Part shown: piece by piece, positions 49,448-58,975 of the stretch
How positions within the stretch are numbered: the first letter of the stretch is position 1
Layout of the letters: every line of letters begins with the position of its first letter
Source: Streptomyces cyaneochromogenes
GTDB taxonomy: Bacteria; Actinomycetota; Actinomycetes; Streptomycetales; Streptomycetaceae
Assembly: GCF_003963535.1 (NCBI RefSeq)
Contig: NZ_CP034539.1
Span: 4,464,001 to 4,528,000, forward strand
Length of the DNA: 64,000 nt
Direction of reading: 5' to 3'
The notes under the pieces: generated by a model
The model's input: only the letters and a program-made list of their open reading frames with translations
What the model was told of the DNA's origin: nothing
Databases searched by the model: none
Translations under genes and position numbers: made by a program

Positions 49448-50169
49448 GCGGGATCCCGTCTTTCGAGGAAGGCCGTCATCCCCTCGCGGGCCTGCGGAGA
49501 GGAGAACAGCCGGGCCGAGAGTGCGGTCAGGTCGGCCGCGTCCCGGTCGAAGGTTTCCAGCACCTTAGCCGTGAGCAGCGCCTTCGTCTCGGCCAGGGCC
49601 TGGGGGGCTGCTCTGCGGAGGCCGTCGAGGATGGGGGAGAGTGCCTCGTCGACGTCCTCGCCCTGTGTCGTCAGCAGGCCGATGCGGGCTGCTTCGGGCG
49701 CGGTGAGGCGTTCGCCGGTGAGGTAGTAGCGGGCCAGGGCGCGGGGGTCGGTGCGGGGCAGGAGCGGGAGGGAGATCACCGCGGGGGCCACGCCTATGTG
49801 GACCTCCGTGAAGGCGAAGGTGGCCTGGGGTGAGGCCGCCGAGATGTCGCAGGCGGCGAGCAGGCCGAGGCCGCCCGCGCGTACGTGGCCGGTGACCCGG
49901 GCCACGACGGGTTTGGGCAGCTCAACGATCTGGCGGAGCAGCGCGACCATGCCCTCCGGGGGCGGGGGGTCGCGCAGGTCGGCGCCCGCGCAGAAGGTGT
50001 TGCCGGTGTGGGTGAGGACGATCGCGCGTACGTCGGTGTCCTTTGCGCAGTCCGTCAGCGCGTCGGTCAGCTCGCCGACGAGCGCTGCCGAGAGGGCGTT
50101 GCGGTTGTGCGGGGAGTCGAGGGTGAGGGTCTCGACGCCACGCGCGCGTGTGCGGCCGATCAGTGTCAC
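49435..50169 (-). CDS. Enoyl-CoA hydratase family protein
   Basis: A 244-residue crotonase. The first oxyanion-hole segment IVLTHTGNTFCAGADLRDP and the second GHVRAGGLGLLAACDISAAS are present, as is EVHIGVAPAVISLPLLPR. GTG 50169 has GGAGG five bases upstream and overlaps the ligase stop (GTGA). The exact catalysis (hydratase or lyase) is unresolved. It belongs to the operon from 58975 to 48824. Confidence 0.9.
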   Translation of the reverse strand: MTLIGRTRARGVETLTLDSPHNRNALSAALVGELTDALTDCAKDTDVRAIVLTHTGNTFCAGADLRDPPPPEGMVALLRQIVELPKPVVARVTGHVRAGGLGLLAACDISAASPQATFAFTEVHIGVAPAVISLPLLPRTDPRALARYYLTGERLTAPEAARIGLLTTQGEDVDEALSPILDGLRRAAPQALAETKALLTAKVLETFDRDAADLTALSARLFSSPQAREGMTAFLERRDPAWVV

Positions 50170-51743
50170 GTGGCCTCCTTGGGTGCCCGCAGTTCGCGGC
50201 GCAGGATCTTGCCGGAGGCGGCCCGGGGGACGCCGTCGATGAAGGTGACCTGGCGGACGCGCTTGTAGGGGGCGACGCGTTCGGCGACGTACATCATGAC
50301 CTCTCCTTCGGAGAGGTCGGTGGCGGTGGACTGACGGACCACGTACGCGTGGGGGACTTCGTTGCCGTCGTCGTTGTAGACGCCGATCACCGCCGCGTCC
50401 GCGATGGCGGGGTGGGTGAGCAGGAGGGCTTCGAGTTCGGCGGGGGCCACCTGGAAGCCCTTGTACTTGATGAGTTCCTTGACGCGGTCCACGACGAACA
50501 GCCAGCCGCCGTCGTCGACATGGCCGACGTCGCCGGTGTGCAGCCAGCCGTCGGTGTCGATCATCGCGGCGGTGGCGTCGGGGCGGCCGAGGTAGCCCTT
50601 CATGATCTGGGGGCCGCGGATGAGGATCTCGCCGGACTCGCCGACGCCGAGGTCCTTGTCGGGGTCGTCGAGGGCGACGATGCGCATCTCGGTGCCGGCT
50701 ATGAGCCTGCCGACGGTTCCGGCGGGGGCGTCGTGCATCGCGGCCAGCGGGACGACATGGGTGCCGGGGGACAGTTCCGTCATGCCGTACGCCTGGCCGA
50801 CGGGCGGCAGTCCGAGTCGCTGCGAGCAGGCGGCCGCGAGGCTCGCGTCCAGGGGCGCGGCGGCGCTGATGATGTATTTCAGGGATGACAGGTCGTACCG
50901 CTCGACGAGCGGGTGTTTGGCGAGGGCCAGGACGATCGGCGGGGCCACGTACAGGCCGGTGATGCGATGGTTCTGGATCGCCGTGAGGAAGGTCTGCAGG
51001 TCGAAGCGGGGCAGGACGACGACTGTCGCGCCCAGCCTCAGGGGTGCGTTCATCAGCGCTGTGAGGCCGTAGATGTGGAAGAAGGGCAGCACGGCGAGGA
51101 TGCGGTCGCCGGGGCCTGCCGGGATGGTGGGTTCGAGCTGGGCGAGGTTGGTGGCGATCTGGCGGTGGGTGAGCATCACGCCCTTGGGGATGCCGGTGGT
51201 GCCCGAGGAGTACGGCAGGGCCGCGATGTCCGTCACGGGGTCGATGTCGATCTGCGGTTCGGGGGCGGCGGACGCCAGCATGTCGATGAGCGAGCGGTGT
51301 CCCGGCGCGCTGTCGCAGACGAAGATCTCGCGGACGCCGCCGGCGAGTTCGGCGGCGCGGCGTGCCGTCTCCAGCAGCGGCGAGACGGTGACGATCCAGC
51401 GGGCCTCGGAGTCCTTCAGCTGTTTGGCGAACTCCTCGGGCGTGGCGAGCGGGTGCACGGTCGTGACGGAGGCACCCGCGCGCGTGGCGGCGTAGAACGC
51501 CGTGGGGAAGGCGACCGTGTTGGGGCTGTGCAGGGCGAGGACGTCGCCCTTGTGCACGCCCGCCTCGGCGAGGGCGGCGGCTGTGCGCCGGTGGAAGCGG
51601 TCGAGTTGGTCGTAGGTGAGGGTGGTGCCGTCCGTGCCGTCGACGAGCGCGGGTGCGTCGCCGAACTCGGCGGCCCGGCCCAGTACCGCCTCGTGGATGG
51701 GGAGTTCTACGGCCGGGACGTCTGCGTACTCGCTGCGGAACAC
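50166..51743 (-). CDS. 4-coumarate/cinnamate:CoA ligase
   Basis: A 525-residue adenylate-forming ligase beginning VFRSEYADVPAVELPIHE (GTG 51743 after GGAGGAACC). Box I LPYSSGTTGIPKGVMLTH, GYGMTELSPG-like QAYGMTELSPGTHV, RTGD-like HTGDVGHVDDGGWLF, DRVKELIKYKGFQVAPAELE and the terminal Lys in SGKILRRELR are intact. It is very similar, as I recall, to the S. coelicolor cinnamate:CoA ligase (SCO4383). It activates cinnamate, 4-coumarate or a related acid. The adjacent enoyl-CoA hydratase could act on the product. Confidence 0.92.
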   Translation of the reverse strand: MFRSEYADVPAVELPIHEAVLGRAAEFGDAPALVDGTDGTTLTYDQLDRFHRRTAAALAEAGVHKGDVLALHSPNTVAFPTAFYAATRAGASVTTVHPLATPEEFAKQLKDSEARWIVTVSPLLETARRAAELAGGVREIFVCDSAPGHRSLIDMLASAAPEPQIDIDPVTDIAALPYSSGTTGIPKGVMLTHRQIATNLAQLEPTIPAGPGDRILAVLPFFHIYGLTALMNAPLRLGATVVVLPRFDLQTFLTAIQNHRITGLYVAPPIVLALAKHPLVERYDLSSLKYIISAAAPLDASLAAACSQRLGLPPVGQAYGMTELSPGTHVVPLAAMHDAPAGTVGRLIAGTEMRIVALDDPDKDLGVGESGEILIRGPQIMKGYLGRPDATAAMIDTDGWLHTGDVGHVDDGGWLFVVDRVKELIKYKGFQVAPAELEALLLTHPAIADAAVIGVYNDDGNEVPHAYVVRQSTATDLSEGEVMMYVAERVAPYKRVRQVTFIDGVPRAASGKILRRELRAPKEAT

Positions 51744-51791
51744 GGTTCCTCCTCGCGACACGGTGCCGGACAGGTGCCGGACGGGTGCCCG

Positions 51792-52931
51792 TCAGTACGA
51801 CTTGGGCAGGCCCAGGGTCTGGTGGGAGACGTAGTTGAGAATCATCTCCCGGCTCACCGGAGCAATACGAGACACGCGCGCCGCGGTTATCAACGAGGCG
51901 AGCCCGAATTCGCGCGTGAGGCCGTTGCCGCCGAGGGTGTGCACGGCCTGGTCGACGGCCTTCACGCAGGCCTCCCCTGCCGCGTACTTGGCCATGTTGG
52001 CTGCCTCGCCCGCGCCGACGTCGTCCCCGGCGTCGTAGAGGTGGGCCGCTTTCTGCATCATCAGGCGGGCCAGTTCCAGGTCGATGTGCGCCTGCGCCAG
52101 AGGGTGCGCGATGGCCTGGTGGGCGCCGATGGGGGCCTTCCAGACGGTGCGGTCGCGCGCGTACTCGACGGCGCGGGCGAGGGCGTGGCGGCCCATGCCG
52201 ATCGCGAACGCGGCGGTCATGATGCGTTCGGGGTTGAGTCCGGCGAAGAGCTGGAGGAGGCCGGCGTCCTCGTCGCCGACCAGGGCGTCGGCGGGCAGTC
52301 GTATGTCGTCGAGGGTCAGCTCGAACTGCTTCTCGGCCGCGTTGAGTTCCATGTCGATCTGGCGGCGGGTGAAGCCTTCGGCGTCGCGCGGGACGATGAA
52401 CAGGCAGGGCTTGAGGTGGCCGGTGCGGGCGTCTGCGGTGCGGCCGACTATGAGGGTGGCGTCGGCTATGTCGACGCCGGAGATGAAGACCTTGCGGCCG
52501 GTGAGCAGCCAGTCTCCGGTGTCCGGGTCGCGGCGGGCCGTGGTGGTGATGCGGTGGCTGTTGGAGCCGGCGTCGGGCTCGGTGATGCCGAAGGCCATGG
52601 TGCGGGTGCCGTCGGCGAGGCCGGGGAGCCAGTGCTGTTTCTGGGCGTCGGTGCCGAAGCGGGCGATCACTGTGCCGCAGATGGCGGGTGACACGACCAT
52701 CATGAGCAGGGGGCAGCCTGCGGCGCCGAGTTCTTCGAGGACGATGGAGAGTTCGGCGATGCCGCCGCCTCCACCGCCGTATGCCTCCGGCAGGTTGACG
52801 CCGAGGTAGCCGAGCTTGGCTGCTTCGGACCAGAGTGCTTCTCGGTCGTAGGTGCGGCCGTGGCGTTTGCCGAGGGCCGCTACGGCGGCTCGTAGGACCT
52901 TGTGTTCCTCGGATTCGAGAGTGGTGGGCAT
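51792..52931 (-). CDS. Acyl-CoA dehydrogenase
   Basis: A 379-residue dehydrogenase beginning MPTTLESEEHKVLRAAVAAL after GGAGGAG. FAD segments TMAFGITEPDAGSNSHRITT and LLTGRKVFISGVDIADATLIVGR are present, as is the glycine/catalytic region around HTLGGNGLTREFGLA. It oxidises an acyl-CoA to the enoyl-CoA in the same operon. The 48-base gap to the ligase gene and repeat R5 between it and the carboxylase genes suggest possible transcript processing. Confidence 0.9.
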   Translation of the reverse strand: MPTTLESEEHKVLRAAVAALGKRHGRTYDREALWSEAAKLGYLGVNLPEAYGGGGGGIAELSIVLEELGAAGCPLLMMVVSPAICGTVIARFGTDAQKQHWLPGLADGTRTMAFGITEPDAGSNSHRITTTARRDPDTGDWLLTGRKVFISGVDIADATLIVGRTADARTGHLKPCLFIVPRDAEGFTRRQIDMELNAAEKQFELTLDDIRLPADALVGDEDAGLLQLFAGLNPERIMTAAFAIGMGRHALARAVEYARDRTVWKAPIGAHQAIAHPLAQAHIDLELARLMMQKAAHLYDAGDDVGAGEAANMAKYAAGEACVKAVDQAVHTLGGNGLTREFGLASLITAARVSRIAPVSREMILNYVSHQTLGLPKSY

Positions 52932-52946
52932 GAGACTCCTCCCGGG

Positions 52947-53017
52947 TGCGGGTTGTGGGTGGCTGGTCGCGCTCACGCGGCGGTAGCCGCATATTGATGC
53001 AGTCCCGCGCCCCTAGG
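52947..53017. repeat. Dispersed palindromic repeat, copy R5
   Basis: GTGCGGGTTGTGGGTGGCTG followed by GTCGCGCTCACGCGGCGGTA and ending TCCCGCGCCCCTAGG. It is the same orientation as R3. It lies inside the operon between the acyl-CoA dehydrogenase and biotin-carboxylase genes and contains the carboxylase stop codon (CTA on plus at 53013-53015). Confidence 0.75.
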
Positions 53018-54854
53018 TTTCTTGCACCACCGCCAGCAATGAGCCGACCGTCACCTGCTGGCCAGGTAGCGCATGCAACGCGCTCAGCGTTCCTGTGGCC
53101 GGTGCTGTGATCTTGTGCTCCATCTTCATCGCCTCCAGCCACAGCAGGGGCTGTCCGGCCTCCACGGCCGTCCCCTCCGTCAGGCCGTCGGCGACGCGGA
53201 CGACCGTGCCCGGCATGGGGGCCAGGAGGGAGCCCGGTGCGTGCTGGGCCGTCGGGTCGGGGAAGCGGGGCAGGGCGGTGAGGCGGGTGGCGTTGACGTA
53301 GATCTCGTCGCCGTACCGGGCGACGTCGAAGTTCCTGCGTACGCCGTCCACTTCGAGTACGACCAGGGCGGCGTCGGCGTGTACGACGCGCACTCCGTCG
53401 GCCTCCAGGCCCGCACGGGTGTGGCGGTATCGGACCTCGATCTCCTCGCCGGTCACCTCGTAGCGCTTGGTCTGCGGCTGGGACGGCACGTTGCGCCAGC
53501 CGCCGAAGCGGGAGCGGCCGTGGGTGTCGGCGAGGGCCGCGGCGAGGGGGGCGTAGGGGTCGGGGGCCGGCTCGGTGAGGTCGGGGAGGTGGCGGTCGTA
53601 GAAGCCCGTGTCCATGCGGGCGGACGTGAACTCGTCGTGGCGCAGGGAGCGGACCAGGAGGTCACGGTTGGTGAGGGGGCCGTGGATCGTGGCCTGTTCC
53701 AGGGCGCCGGCGAGCCTGCGGACCGCCTCCGCGCGCGTGGGGGCGTGCGCGACGAGTTTGGCGAGCATCGGGTCGTAGTGGACGCCGATGTCGTCGCCGT
53801 CGGTGAAGCCGGTGTCCAGCCGGACGCTCTCGGGTACGGCGAAGCGGTGCAGTGTGCCGGTCTGCGGGGCCCAGTCGCGGCCGGGGTCCTCGGCGTACAG
53901 GCGGGCCTCGACGGCGTGGCCACGCGCGTGTGGCGGGGTGTCGGCGAGGGCGTGGCCTTCGGCGACGCGGATCTGTTCCGCGACCAGGTCGAGGCCGAAG
54001 ACCGCCTCCGTGACGGGGTGTTCGACCTGGAGGCGGGTGTTCATCTCCAGGAAGTGCGCGGTGTCGCCGGCCACCAGGAACTCGACCGTGCCGGCGCCGA
54101 CGTAGTCGACGGCGCGGGCGGCCCGTACGGCGAGCGCGTGCAGCTCGTCCGTGAGCCGCTCGGGGAGTCCGGGCGCCGGGGACTCCTCGATCACCTTCTG
54201 GTGGCGGCGCTGCAGGGAGCAGTCCCGGGTGCCGAGGGCCCAGACCGTGCCGTGGGTGTCGGCGAGGATCTGCACCTCGACGTGGCGGCCGTTCTCGACG
54301 TACGGCTCGACGAAGACCTCGCCGTCGCCGAAGGCGCTCGCGGCCTCGGTGCGCGCGCTCTCCAGGGCGGCGGTCAGCTCCTCGACGCGGCGTACGATCC
54401 GCATCCCGCGCCCTCCGCCGCCCGCGGCCGCCTTCACCAGGACCGGAAGGTCGGCCTCGGTGACCTCGCCCAGGGGGGACAGCCCCATCAGCTCCTTCGC
54501 CCGCGTCTTGGACGCCATCGCCTCGATCGCCTCCGGGGGCGGACCGATCCAGACGAGACCCGCGTCGAGGACGGCGCGCGCGAAGTCGGCGTTCTCGGAG
54601 AGGAAGCCGTAGCCGGGGTGCACGGCGTCCGCGCCGGAGGCCACGGCCGCCTTCACGATCAGGTCGCCGTCCAGATACGTGGCGGTGGGCGCCGCTCCCG
54701 GCAGCCGTACCGCCGCGTCGGCCACGCGCGCGTGGAGGGCGTTCGCGTCGGCGTCCGAGTACACGGCGACCGTCCGGATTCCCAACTCACGGCAGGTGCG
54801 GAAGACGCGGCAGGCGATCTCGCCCCGGTTGGCCACGAGCACAGAAGTGATCAC
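53013..54854 (-). CDS. Acyl-CoA carboxylase alpha subunit (biotin carboxylase plus BCCP)
   Basis: A 613-residue protein. Biotin carboxylase motifs: VLVANRGEIACRVFRTCRELG at the start, HPGYGFLSENADFA, ATP-grasp KAAAGGGGRGMR and EMNTRLQVEHPVTE. The C-terminal biotin carrier domain ends with EAMKMEH; the biotinylated Lys is residue 577. GTG 54854 is 10 bases after the carboxyltransferase stop. It pairs with the product of 54865-56463. The stop codon lies inside repeat R5. Confidence 0.93.
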   Translation of the reverse strand: MITSVLVANRGEIACRVFRTCRELGIRTVAVYSDADANALHARVADAAVRLPGAAPTATYLDGDLIVKAAVASGADAVHPGYGFLSENADFARAVLDAGLVWIGPPPEAIEAMASKTRAKELMGLSPLGEVTEADLPVLVKAAAGGGGRGMRIVRRVEELTAALESARTEAASAFGDGEVFVEPYVENGRHVEVQILADTHGTVWALGTRDCSLQRRHQKVIEESPAPGLPERLTDELHALAVRAARAVDYVGAGTVEFLVAGDTAHFLEMNTRLQVEHPVTEAVFGLDLVAEQIRVAEGHALADTPPHARGHAVEARLYAEDPGRDWAPQTGTLHRFAVPESVRLDTGFTDGDDIGVHYDPMLAKLVAHAPTRAEAVRRLAGALEQATIHGPLTNRDLLVRSLRHDEFTSARMDTGFYDRHLPDLTEPAPDPYAPLAAALADTHGRSRFGGWRNVPSQPQTKRYEVTGEEIEVRYRHTRAGLEADGVRVVHADAALVVLEVDGVRRNFDVARYGDEIYVNATRLTALPRFPDPTAQHAPGSLLAPMPGTVVRVADGLTEGTAVEAGQPLLWLEAMKMEHKITAPATGTLSALHALPGQQVTVGSLLAVVQET

Positions 54855-54864
54855 TGGTGGTTCC

Positions 54865-56463
54865 TCACATCCGGAAGACGCCGAAGCCACCGCGCGCGCC
54901 CTCGTACGACGCCGTGTGGATGGCGGACAGACACATGCCGAGGACCGTGCGGGTGTCGCGCGGGTCGATGACCCCGTCGTCGTACAGCCGCCCGGACAGG
55001 AACATCGGCAGGGACTCGGACTCGATCTGCTGCTCCACCATCGCCCGCAGCGCCGCGTCGCCCTCTTCGTCGTACGGCTGCCCCTTCGCGGCCGCCGACT
55101 GCCGGGCCACGATCGAGAGCACGCCGGCGAGCTGCTGGGGGCCCATGACGGCCGACTTGGCGCTGGGCCAGGCGAACAGGAAGCGGGGGTCGTAGGCGCG
55201 GCCGCACATGCCGTAGTGGCCGGCGCCGTACGACGCGCCCATGAGGACGGAGAGATGGGGCACGCGGCTGTTGCTCACCGCGTTGATCATCATTGCGCCG
55301 TGCTTGATGATGCCGCCCTGCTCGTACTCCTTGCCGACCATGTAGCCGGTGGTGTTGTGCAGGAACAGCAGGGGGATGTCGCGCTGGTTGGCGAGCTGGA
55401 TGAACTGGGCGGCCTTCTGGGACTCCTCGCTGAAGAGGACGCCTCGGGCGTTCGCCAGCACGCCGATCGGATAGCCGTGCAGGGCCGCCCAGCCGGTGGT
55501 CAGGCTCGTGCCGTACATCGGCTTGAACTCGTCGAAGTCGGAGGCGTCGACGATCCGGGCGATGACCTCGCGCGGGTCGAAGGGGGTGCGCAGATCGCCC
55601 GGCACGATCCCCAGCAGCTCGTCCGCGTCGTACTTGGGGGGTTCGGCGGGGCCCGGATCGCCGTACGCCTTGCGGTGATTGAGACGGGCGACCACGCGGC
55701 GTGCCTGCCGCAGCGCGTCCGGTTCGTCGACGGCGAAGTAGTCCGCGAGACCCGACACGCGCGCGTGCATCTCCGCGCCGCCCAGCGACTCGTCGTCGCT
55801 CTCCTCGCCGGTCGCCATCTTCACCAGGGGCGGTCCGCCGAGGAACACCTTGGCGCGCTCCTTGACCATGATCACGTGGTCGGACATGCCGGGCACGTAC
55901 GCGCCGCCGGCCGTCGAGTTGCCGAAGACGACCGCGACGGTGGGGATCCCGGCCGCCGACAGCCGCGTCAGGTCCCGGAAGATGGCGCCTCCGGGGATGA
56001 AGATCTCCTTCTGGGAGGGGAGGTCGGCGCCGCCCGACTCGACGAGGTTGACGCAGGGCAGCCGGTTGGCCAGCGCGATGTCGTTCGCGCGCAGGGCCTT
56101 CTTCAGCGACCAGGGATTGCTCGCTCCCCCGCGCACGGTCGGGTCGTTGGCGGTGATCAGGCACTCCACGCCCTCGACGACCCCGATACCGGTGACCAGG
56201 GACGCGCCGACCGTGTAGTCGCTGCCCCAGGCGGCCAGCGGGGACAGCTCCAGGAACGGCGTGTCGGGGTCGAGGAGCAGCTCGATGCGCTCACGGGCGA
56301 GCAGCTTGCCGCGCTTTCGGTGGCGCTGGACGTACTTCTCCCCGCCGCCGGCGAGCGCCTTGGCGTGCTCGGCGTCCAGGTCGGCGAGCTTGGCGAGCAT
56401 GGCCTCGCGGTTGGCCGCGTGTTCGGGGCTCTTCGTGTCCAGGGAGGAGGCGAGGACGGTCAC
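54865..56463 (-). CDS. Acyl-CoA carboxyltransferase beta subunit
   Basis: A 532-residue carboxyltransferase of the methylcrotonyl/geranyl-CoA type. ITANDPTVRGGASNPWSLKKALRA, VESGGADLPSQKEIFIPGG and GNSTAGGAYVPGMSDHVIMV are family signatures. It starts GTG 56463, overlapping the AtuA stop (GTGA). Together with the alpha subunit it should carboxylate an alpha,beta-unsaturated or branched acyl-CoA. The AtuA partner resembles acyclic terpenoid pathways, but substrate is inference. Confidence 0.93.
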   Translation of the reverse strand: MTVLASSLDTKSPEHAANREAMLAKLADLDAEHAKALAGGGEKYVQRHRKRGKLLARERIELLLDPDTPFLELSPLAAWGSDYTVGASLVTGIGVVEGVECLITANDPTVRGGASNPWSLKKALRANDIALANRLPCVNLVESGGADLPSQKEIFIPGGAIFRDLTRLSAAGIPTVAVVFGNSTAGGAYVPGMSDHVIMVKERAKVFLGGPPLVKMATGEESDDESLGGAEMHARVSGLADYFAVDEPDALRQARRVVARLNHRKAYGDPGPAEPPKYDADELLGIVPGDLRTPFDPREVIARIVDASDFDEFKPMYGTSLTTGWAALHGYPIGVLANARGVLFSEESQKAAQFIQLANQRDIPLLFLHNTTGYMVGKEYEQGGIIKHGAMMINAVSNSRVPHLSVLMGASYGAGHYGMCGRAYDPRFLFAWPSAKSAVMGPQQLAGVLSIVARQSAAAKGQPYDEEGDAALRAMVEQQIESESLPMFLSGRLYDDGVIDPRDTRTVLGMCLSAIHTASYEGARGGFGVFRM

Positions 56464-58184
56464 AGGAGCGTCTCCGGGATGTCGAGGTGGCGGCTGCGCA
56501 GCCATTCGCCGAGGGCCTTGGCCTGCGGGTCGAAGCGGTGCTGGGCGGCGACTCCCTCACCGAGGACGCCTTCGACGACGAAGTTGAGGGCGCGGAGGGC
56601 GGGGAGGGGGTGCCGGGTGACCTTCAGCTGTCCGCTCTCGGGGATCAGCTGCCTGAATCGGTCGACCGTGAGCTCGTGCGCGAGCCAGCGATAGGCCTCG
56701 TCCGTCCGTACCCAGACCCCGACGTTGGCGTTCCCGCCCTTGTCGCCGCTGCGGGCACCTGCGACGAGACCGAGGGGAGCGTGCCGGGTGGGGCCGGGTG
56801 GCTGCGGGTCCGGTAGGGGCGGCTGCGGGTCCGGTGCGGGTGGCTGCGGGACGTCGTCGAATACGGCGGTGTCGGGGGCCGGCGGCACGGTGATCCGGCG
56901 TCCGTCGTGGAGGACGGCCACATGGTCGACGGCACCATGGGGGACGTACACATCCTCGAAGACCCCATAGGGCGAGCCCTTCCCAGGTGGCGCCAGCACA
57001 TGGAAGCCGGGGTAACTGGCGAGGGCCAGCTCTACTGCGGCCCCGCTCAGGGACCGCCCGACGGTCTCCTGGTCCCGGTCGCGCACGACGAGCCGCAGCA
57101 GCGCGCTCGCCGTCTCCTCGGTCGGGGCGTCGGGGCGGTCGGTGCGCACAAGGTCCCAACGGACTTCGGCGGGCAGTGACTTGGAGAGCGCGTCCGTCAT
57201 CTGCTCCCGCACCAAGGACGCCTTGGCCTCGATGTCGAGGCCGGTGAGCACGAAGGCGACCTCGTTGCGGAAGCCGCCCAGGCGGTTGACGCCGACCTTG
57301 AGGGTCGGGGGCGGGGCCTCGCCCCGTACGCCCTCGACGCGGACGCGATCGGGGCCGTCCTGGGTGAGCCGTACGGTGTCCAGGCGGGCGGTGACGTCCG
57401 GGCCCGCGTACCGGGCGCCCGCCGTCTCGTACAGCAGCTGGGCCGTCACCGTGCCGACGTCGACCAGACCGCCGGTCCCGGGGTGCTTGGTGATGACGCA
57501 GGTGCCGTCCTCGTGGAGTTCGGCGAGCGGGAAGCCGGGGTGGCGCAGGTCGCCGCCGCTCTCGCGGAACTCGTGGAAGAAGGCGTAGTTGCCGCCGGTC
57601 GCCTGGGCCCCGCACTCCAGCACATGTCCGGCGACGACGGCGCCCGCGAGCCGGTCGTGGTCGCCCGACCCCCACCCGAAGTGGGCGGCGGCGGGCCCGG
57701 TGACCAGGGCCGCGTCCGTCACCCGGCCGGTGACGACGATGTCCGCGCCCTCGCGCAGACAGGCGGCGATCCCGAAGCCGCCGAGGTAGGCGTGGGCGGC
57801 GAGGCTGTCCGGATACCGGCTGTGGAGGTCGTCGCCCTCGACATGGGCGACGCGGACGGGGATGCCGAGCCGGTCCGCCAGCTGCCGTACGGCGTCCGCC
57901 AGTCCGGCCGGGTTGAGGCCGCCCGCGTTGGCGACGATCCGGACGCCCCGCTCGTGTGCGAGCCCGAGGCATTCCTCCAGTTGCCGCAGGAAGGTGCGGG
58001 CGTATCCGGCGCGGGGGTCCTTGAGGCGGTCGCGGCCGAGGATCAGCATGGTGAGCTCGGCGAGGTAGTCGCCGGTGAGGACGTCCAGTTCGCCGCCGGT
58101 GAGCATCTCGCGCATGGCGTCGAAGCGGTCGCCGTAGAAGCCGGAGGCGTTGCCGATCCGCAGCGGGCGGGCGGCGGGCGTCAC
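56460..58184 (-). CDS. AtuA-type DUF1446 protein (two-domain fusion)
   Basis: A 574-residue protein. The N-terminal 450 residues form the DUF1446/AtuA domain (RIGNASGFYGDRFDAMREML, NAGGLNPAGLADAVRQLADR, GRVTDAALVTGPAAAHFGWG). After a Pro-rich linker (QPPAPDPQPPLPDPQ), about 100 residues match the small AtuA-like ferredoxin-fold domain (GARSGDKGGNANVGVWVR). In other bacteria these two can be separate genes; here they are fused. GTG 58184 overlaps the TIGR03084 stop. Role: acyl-CoA carboxylation pathway partner of unknown mechanism. Confidence 0.9.
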   Translation of the reverse strand: MTPAARPLRIGNASGFYGDRFDAMREMLTGGELDVLTGDYLAELTMLILGRDRLKDPRAGYARTFLRQLEECLGLAHERGVRIVANAGGLNPAGLADAVRQLADRLGIPVRVAHVEGDDLHSRYPDSLAAHAYLGGFGIAACLREGADIVVTGRVTDAALVTGPAAAHFGWGSGDHDRLAGAVVAGHVLECGAQATGGNYAFFHEFRESGGDLRHPGFPLAELHEDGTCVITKHPGTGGLVDVGTVTAQLLYETAGARYAGPDVTARLDTVRLTQDGPDRVRVEGVRGEAPPPTLKVGVNRLGGFRNEVAFVLTGLDIEAKASLVREQMTDALSKSLPAEVRWDLVRTDRPDAPTEETASALLRLVVRDRDQETVGRSLSGAAVELALASYPGFHVLAPPGKGSPYGVFEDVYVPHGAVDHVAVLHDGRRITVPPAPDTAVFDDVPQPPAPDPQPPLPDPQPPGPTRHAPLGLVAGARSGDKGGNANVGVWVRTDEAYRWLAHELTVDRFRQLIPESGQLKVTRHPLPALRALNFVVEGVLGEGVAAQHRFDPQAKALGEWLRSRHLDIPETLL

Positions 58185-58975
58185 CGCGCGGCTCCCTTCG
58201 GCGTGCGGCCCTGGCCGGGCGGGCCCGCGAAGACCTGGGCGATGTCGAACCAGCGGTCCGCGTCGGGGCCCTCGGCGCGCAGGGCGAGGTCGGAGCGGTG
58301 GGCGCGCTGGGTGACGAGCAGGCAGAAGTCGAGCGCCGGGCCGCTCACGCGCTGTGGGGCGTCTTCGGGGCCGTAGGCCCACAACTCACCGGACGGCGCG
58401 ACGAGTTCGATGCGGAAGTCGTCGAGAGGTACGGGGAGTCCGTGCACGCCGAAGGCGAAGTCCCGGGTCCGTACCCCGATCCACACCACATGCCTGAGCC
58501 GGTCGGTGGGTGTGCGCACCACACCCAGGGCGTCGGCGATGTCCAGACCGTGGGCCCAGGTCTCCATGAGTCGGGCCGTTGCCATGGAGGCGGCGGACAT
58601 GGGTGGGCCGTACCAGGGGAACCGGACGCCCTGCGGCGCCTCGCGCAGTGCCGTGTCCAGGGCGGCCCGCCCTTCCCGCCACCGCGCCAGCAGCTCGGCG
58701 GGCGGCAGCGCGGCCCCCTCCTCCGCACCCTCGTCGACGAACGACCCCGGCGACACCAGCGCCTTCTCCACCAGCGTGTGGAACCCGTCCACGTCGGTCA
58801 CCGCCAGCAGCGCCGAGCGGTCCGTCCAGGCGAGGTGGGCGATCTGGTGGGCGACGGTCCAGCCCGGGGCGGGTGTGGGGAGCCCCCACCGCTCGGGGCT
58901 CAACTCCGCGACGAGCCGGTCGAGTTCCTCACTCTCCGCGCGCAGATCATCGAAGACGGGCGTCGGATCGGACAC
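58181..58975 (-). CDS. TIGR03084 family metal-binding protein (DinB/MDMPI fold)
   Basis: A 264-residue protein beginning MSDPTPVFDDLRAESEELDR (GTG 58975 with AGGGAG upstream). The helix-bundle motif PGWTVAHQIAHLAWTDRSALLA contains the His metal ligand and is followed by WYGPPMSAASMATARLMETWAHGLDIADAL with the second His. These fit the TIGR03084 branch of MDMPI-type proteins, which often accompany acyl-CoA carboxylases in actinobacteria. It heads the operon. Mycothiol or metal dependence is inferred from the family. Confidence 0.9.
   Translation of the reverse strand: MSDPTPVFDDLRAESEELDRLVAELSPERWGLPTPAPGWTVAHQIAHLAWTDRSALLAVTDVDGFHTLVEKALVSPGSFVDEGAEEGAALPPAELLARWREGRAALDTALREAPQGVRFPWYGPPMSAASMATARLMETWAHGLDIADALGVVRTPTDRLRHVVWIGVRTRDFAFGVHGLPVPLDDFRIELVAPSGELWAYGPEDAPQRVSGPALDFCLLVTQRAHRSDLALRAEGPDADRWFDIAQVFAGPPGQGRTPKGAAR

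Noticed and set aside
49435-53142. A single 1235-codon open frame across ligase, dehydrogenase and hydratase genes on minus
   Set aside because: Only the last 244 residues match the enoyl-CoA hydratase; the rest is Arg/Pro-rich shadow coding typical of high-GC antisense or alternate frames.
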